Source: Prunella strophiata (Eukaryota; Chordata; Aves; Passeriformes; Prunellidae). From it: a stretch of 64,000 nucleotides of DNA. The position numbers were made by a program, and so were the translations under genes. The notes beneath the pieces are model-generated. The model worked only from the letters and a program-made list of their open reading frames with translations. It was not told the DNA's origin and ran no database searches. Within the stretch, counting starts at the first letter, position 1. Each line of letters begins with the position of its first letter. Positions 63,926 to 64,000 of the stretch are shown in pieces. Where the stretch lies: the NCBI GenBank assembly GCA_036583965.1, contig JAZBQD010000019.1:15205585-15269584 (forward strand), read 5' to 3'.

Positions 63926-64000
63926 AGTTGGAGGGCACAGCCTCAGTGGGGTCAGTTTCAGCTGCTATCATTCCTACTGCTAACTGCTGTTAAGCAATGG

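Overview
The window looks like vertebrate, and specifically bird, nuclear DNA. Protein-coding exons are short and separated by introns. The interspersed repeats are CR1-type LINE 3' ends finishing in the avian-style ATTCTATGAT tail. One repeat (36.5-37.2 kb) resembles a family I associate with songbird genomes, so a passerine is likely but not proven.

The window is part of a clade A serpin (alpha-1-antitrypsin / antichymotrypsin-like) tandem cluster, all on the + strand. Four copies retain all four coding exons in the classic SERPINA layout: a first coding exon carrying the signal peptide, then exons of exactly 271 and 148 bp, then a terminal exon with the reactive-centre loop (RCL), with intron phases 1, 2, 0. 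They are gene 1 (1836-5050, open reading frame intact), gene 2 (19024-23438, two frameshifts), gene 3 (30883-35346, one frameshift) and gene 4 (58073-62475, open until a frameshift nine codons before the normal end). Two decayed copies flank them: an isolated last-exon remnant at 811-945, and scattered exon remnants at 25787-27842. A promoter-like block at 63870-63925 suggests another gene starts at or just beyond the right edge.

The four RCLs have inhibitor-type hinges, and their P1 codon sits at the same place (codon 27 of the last exon). The P1 residues differ: Arg (gene 1), His (gene 2), Leu (gene 3) and Val (gene 4), each followed by Ser. If expressed, the array would present a spread of protease specificities on one scaffold (trypsin-like, unusual, chymotrypsin-like and elastase-like). 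This is the most interesting biology here.

Genes 1-3 share an upstream unit: an HNF1-like palindrome 84-88 bp before a short non-coding first exon that ends in GTAAGTACC. This fits liver-type expression. Gene 4 (candidate at 53.1 kb) and the right-edge block have a different layout, with an HNF1-like site about 48 bp before a TATA-like box.

The rest is intergenic or intronic sequence with CR1 fragments, simple repeats and a recent 365-bp tandem duplication inside intron 4 of gene 3. I saw no RNA genes, CRISPR arrays or convincing non-serpin coding genes.
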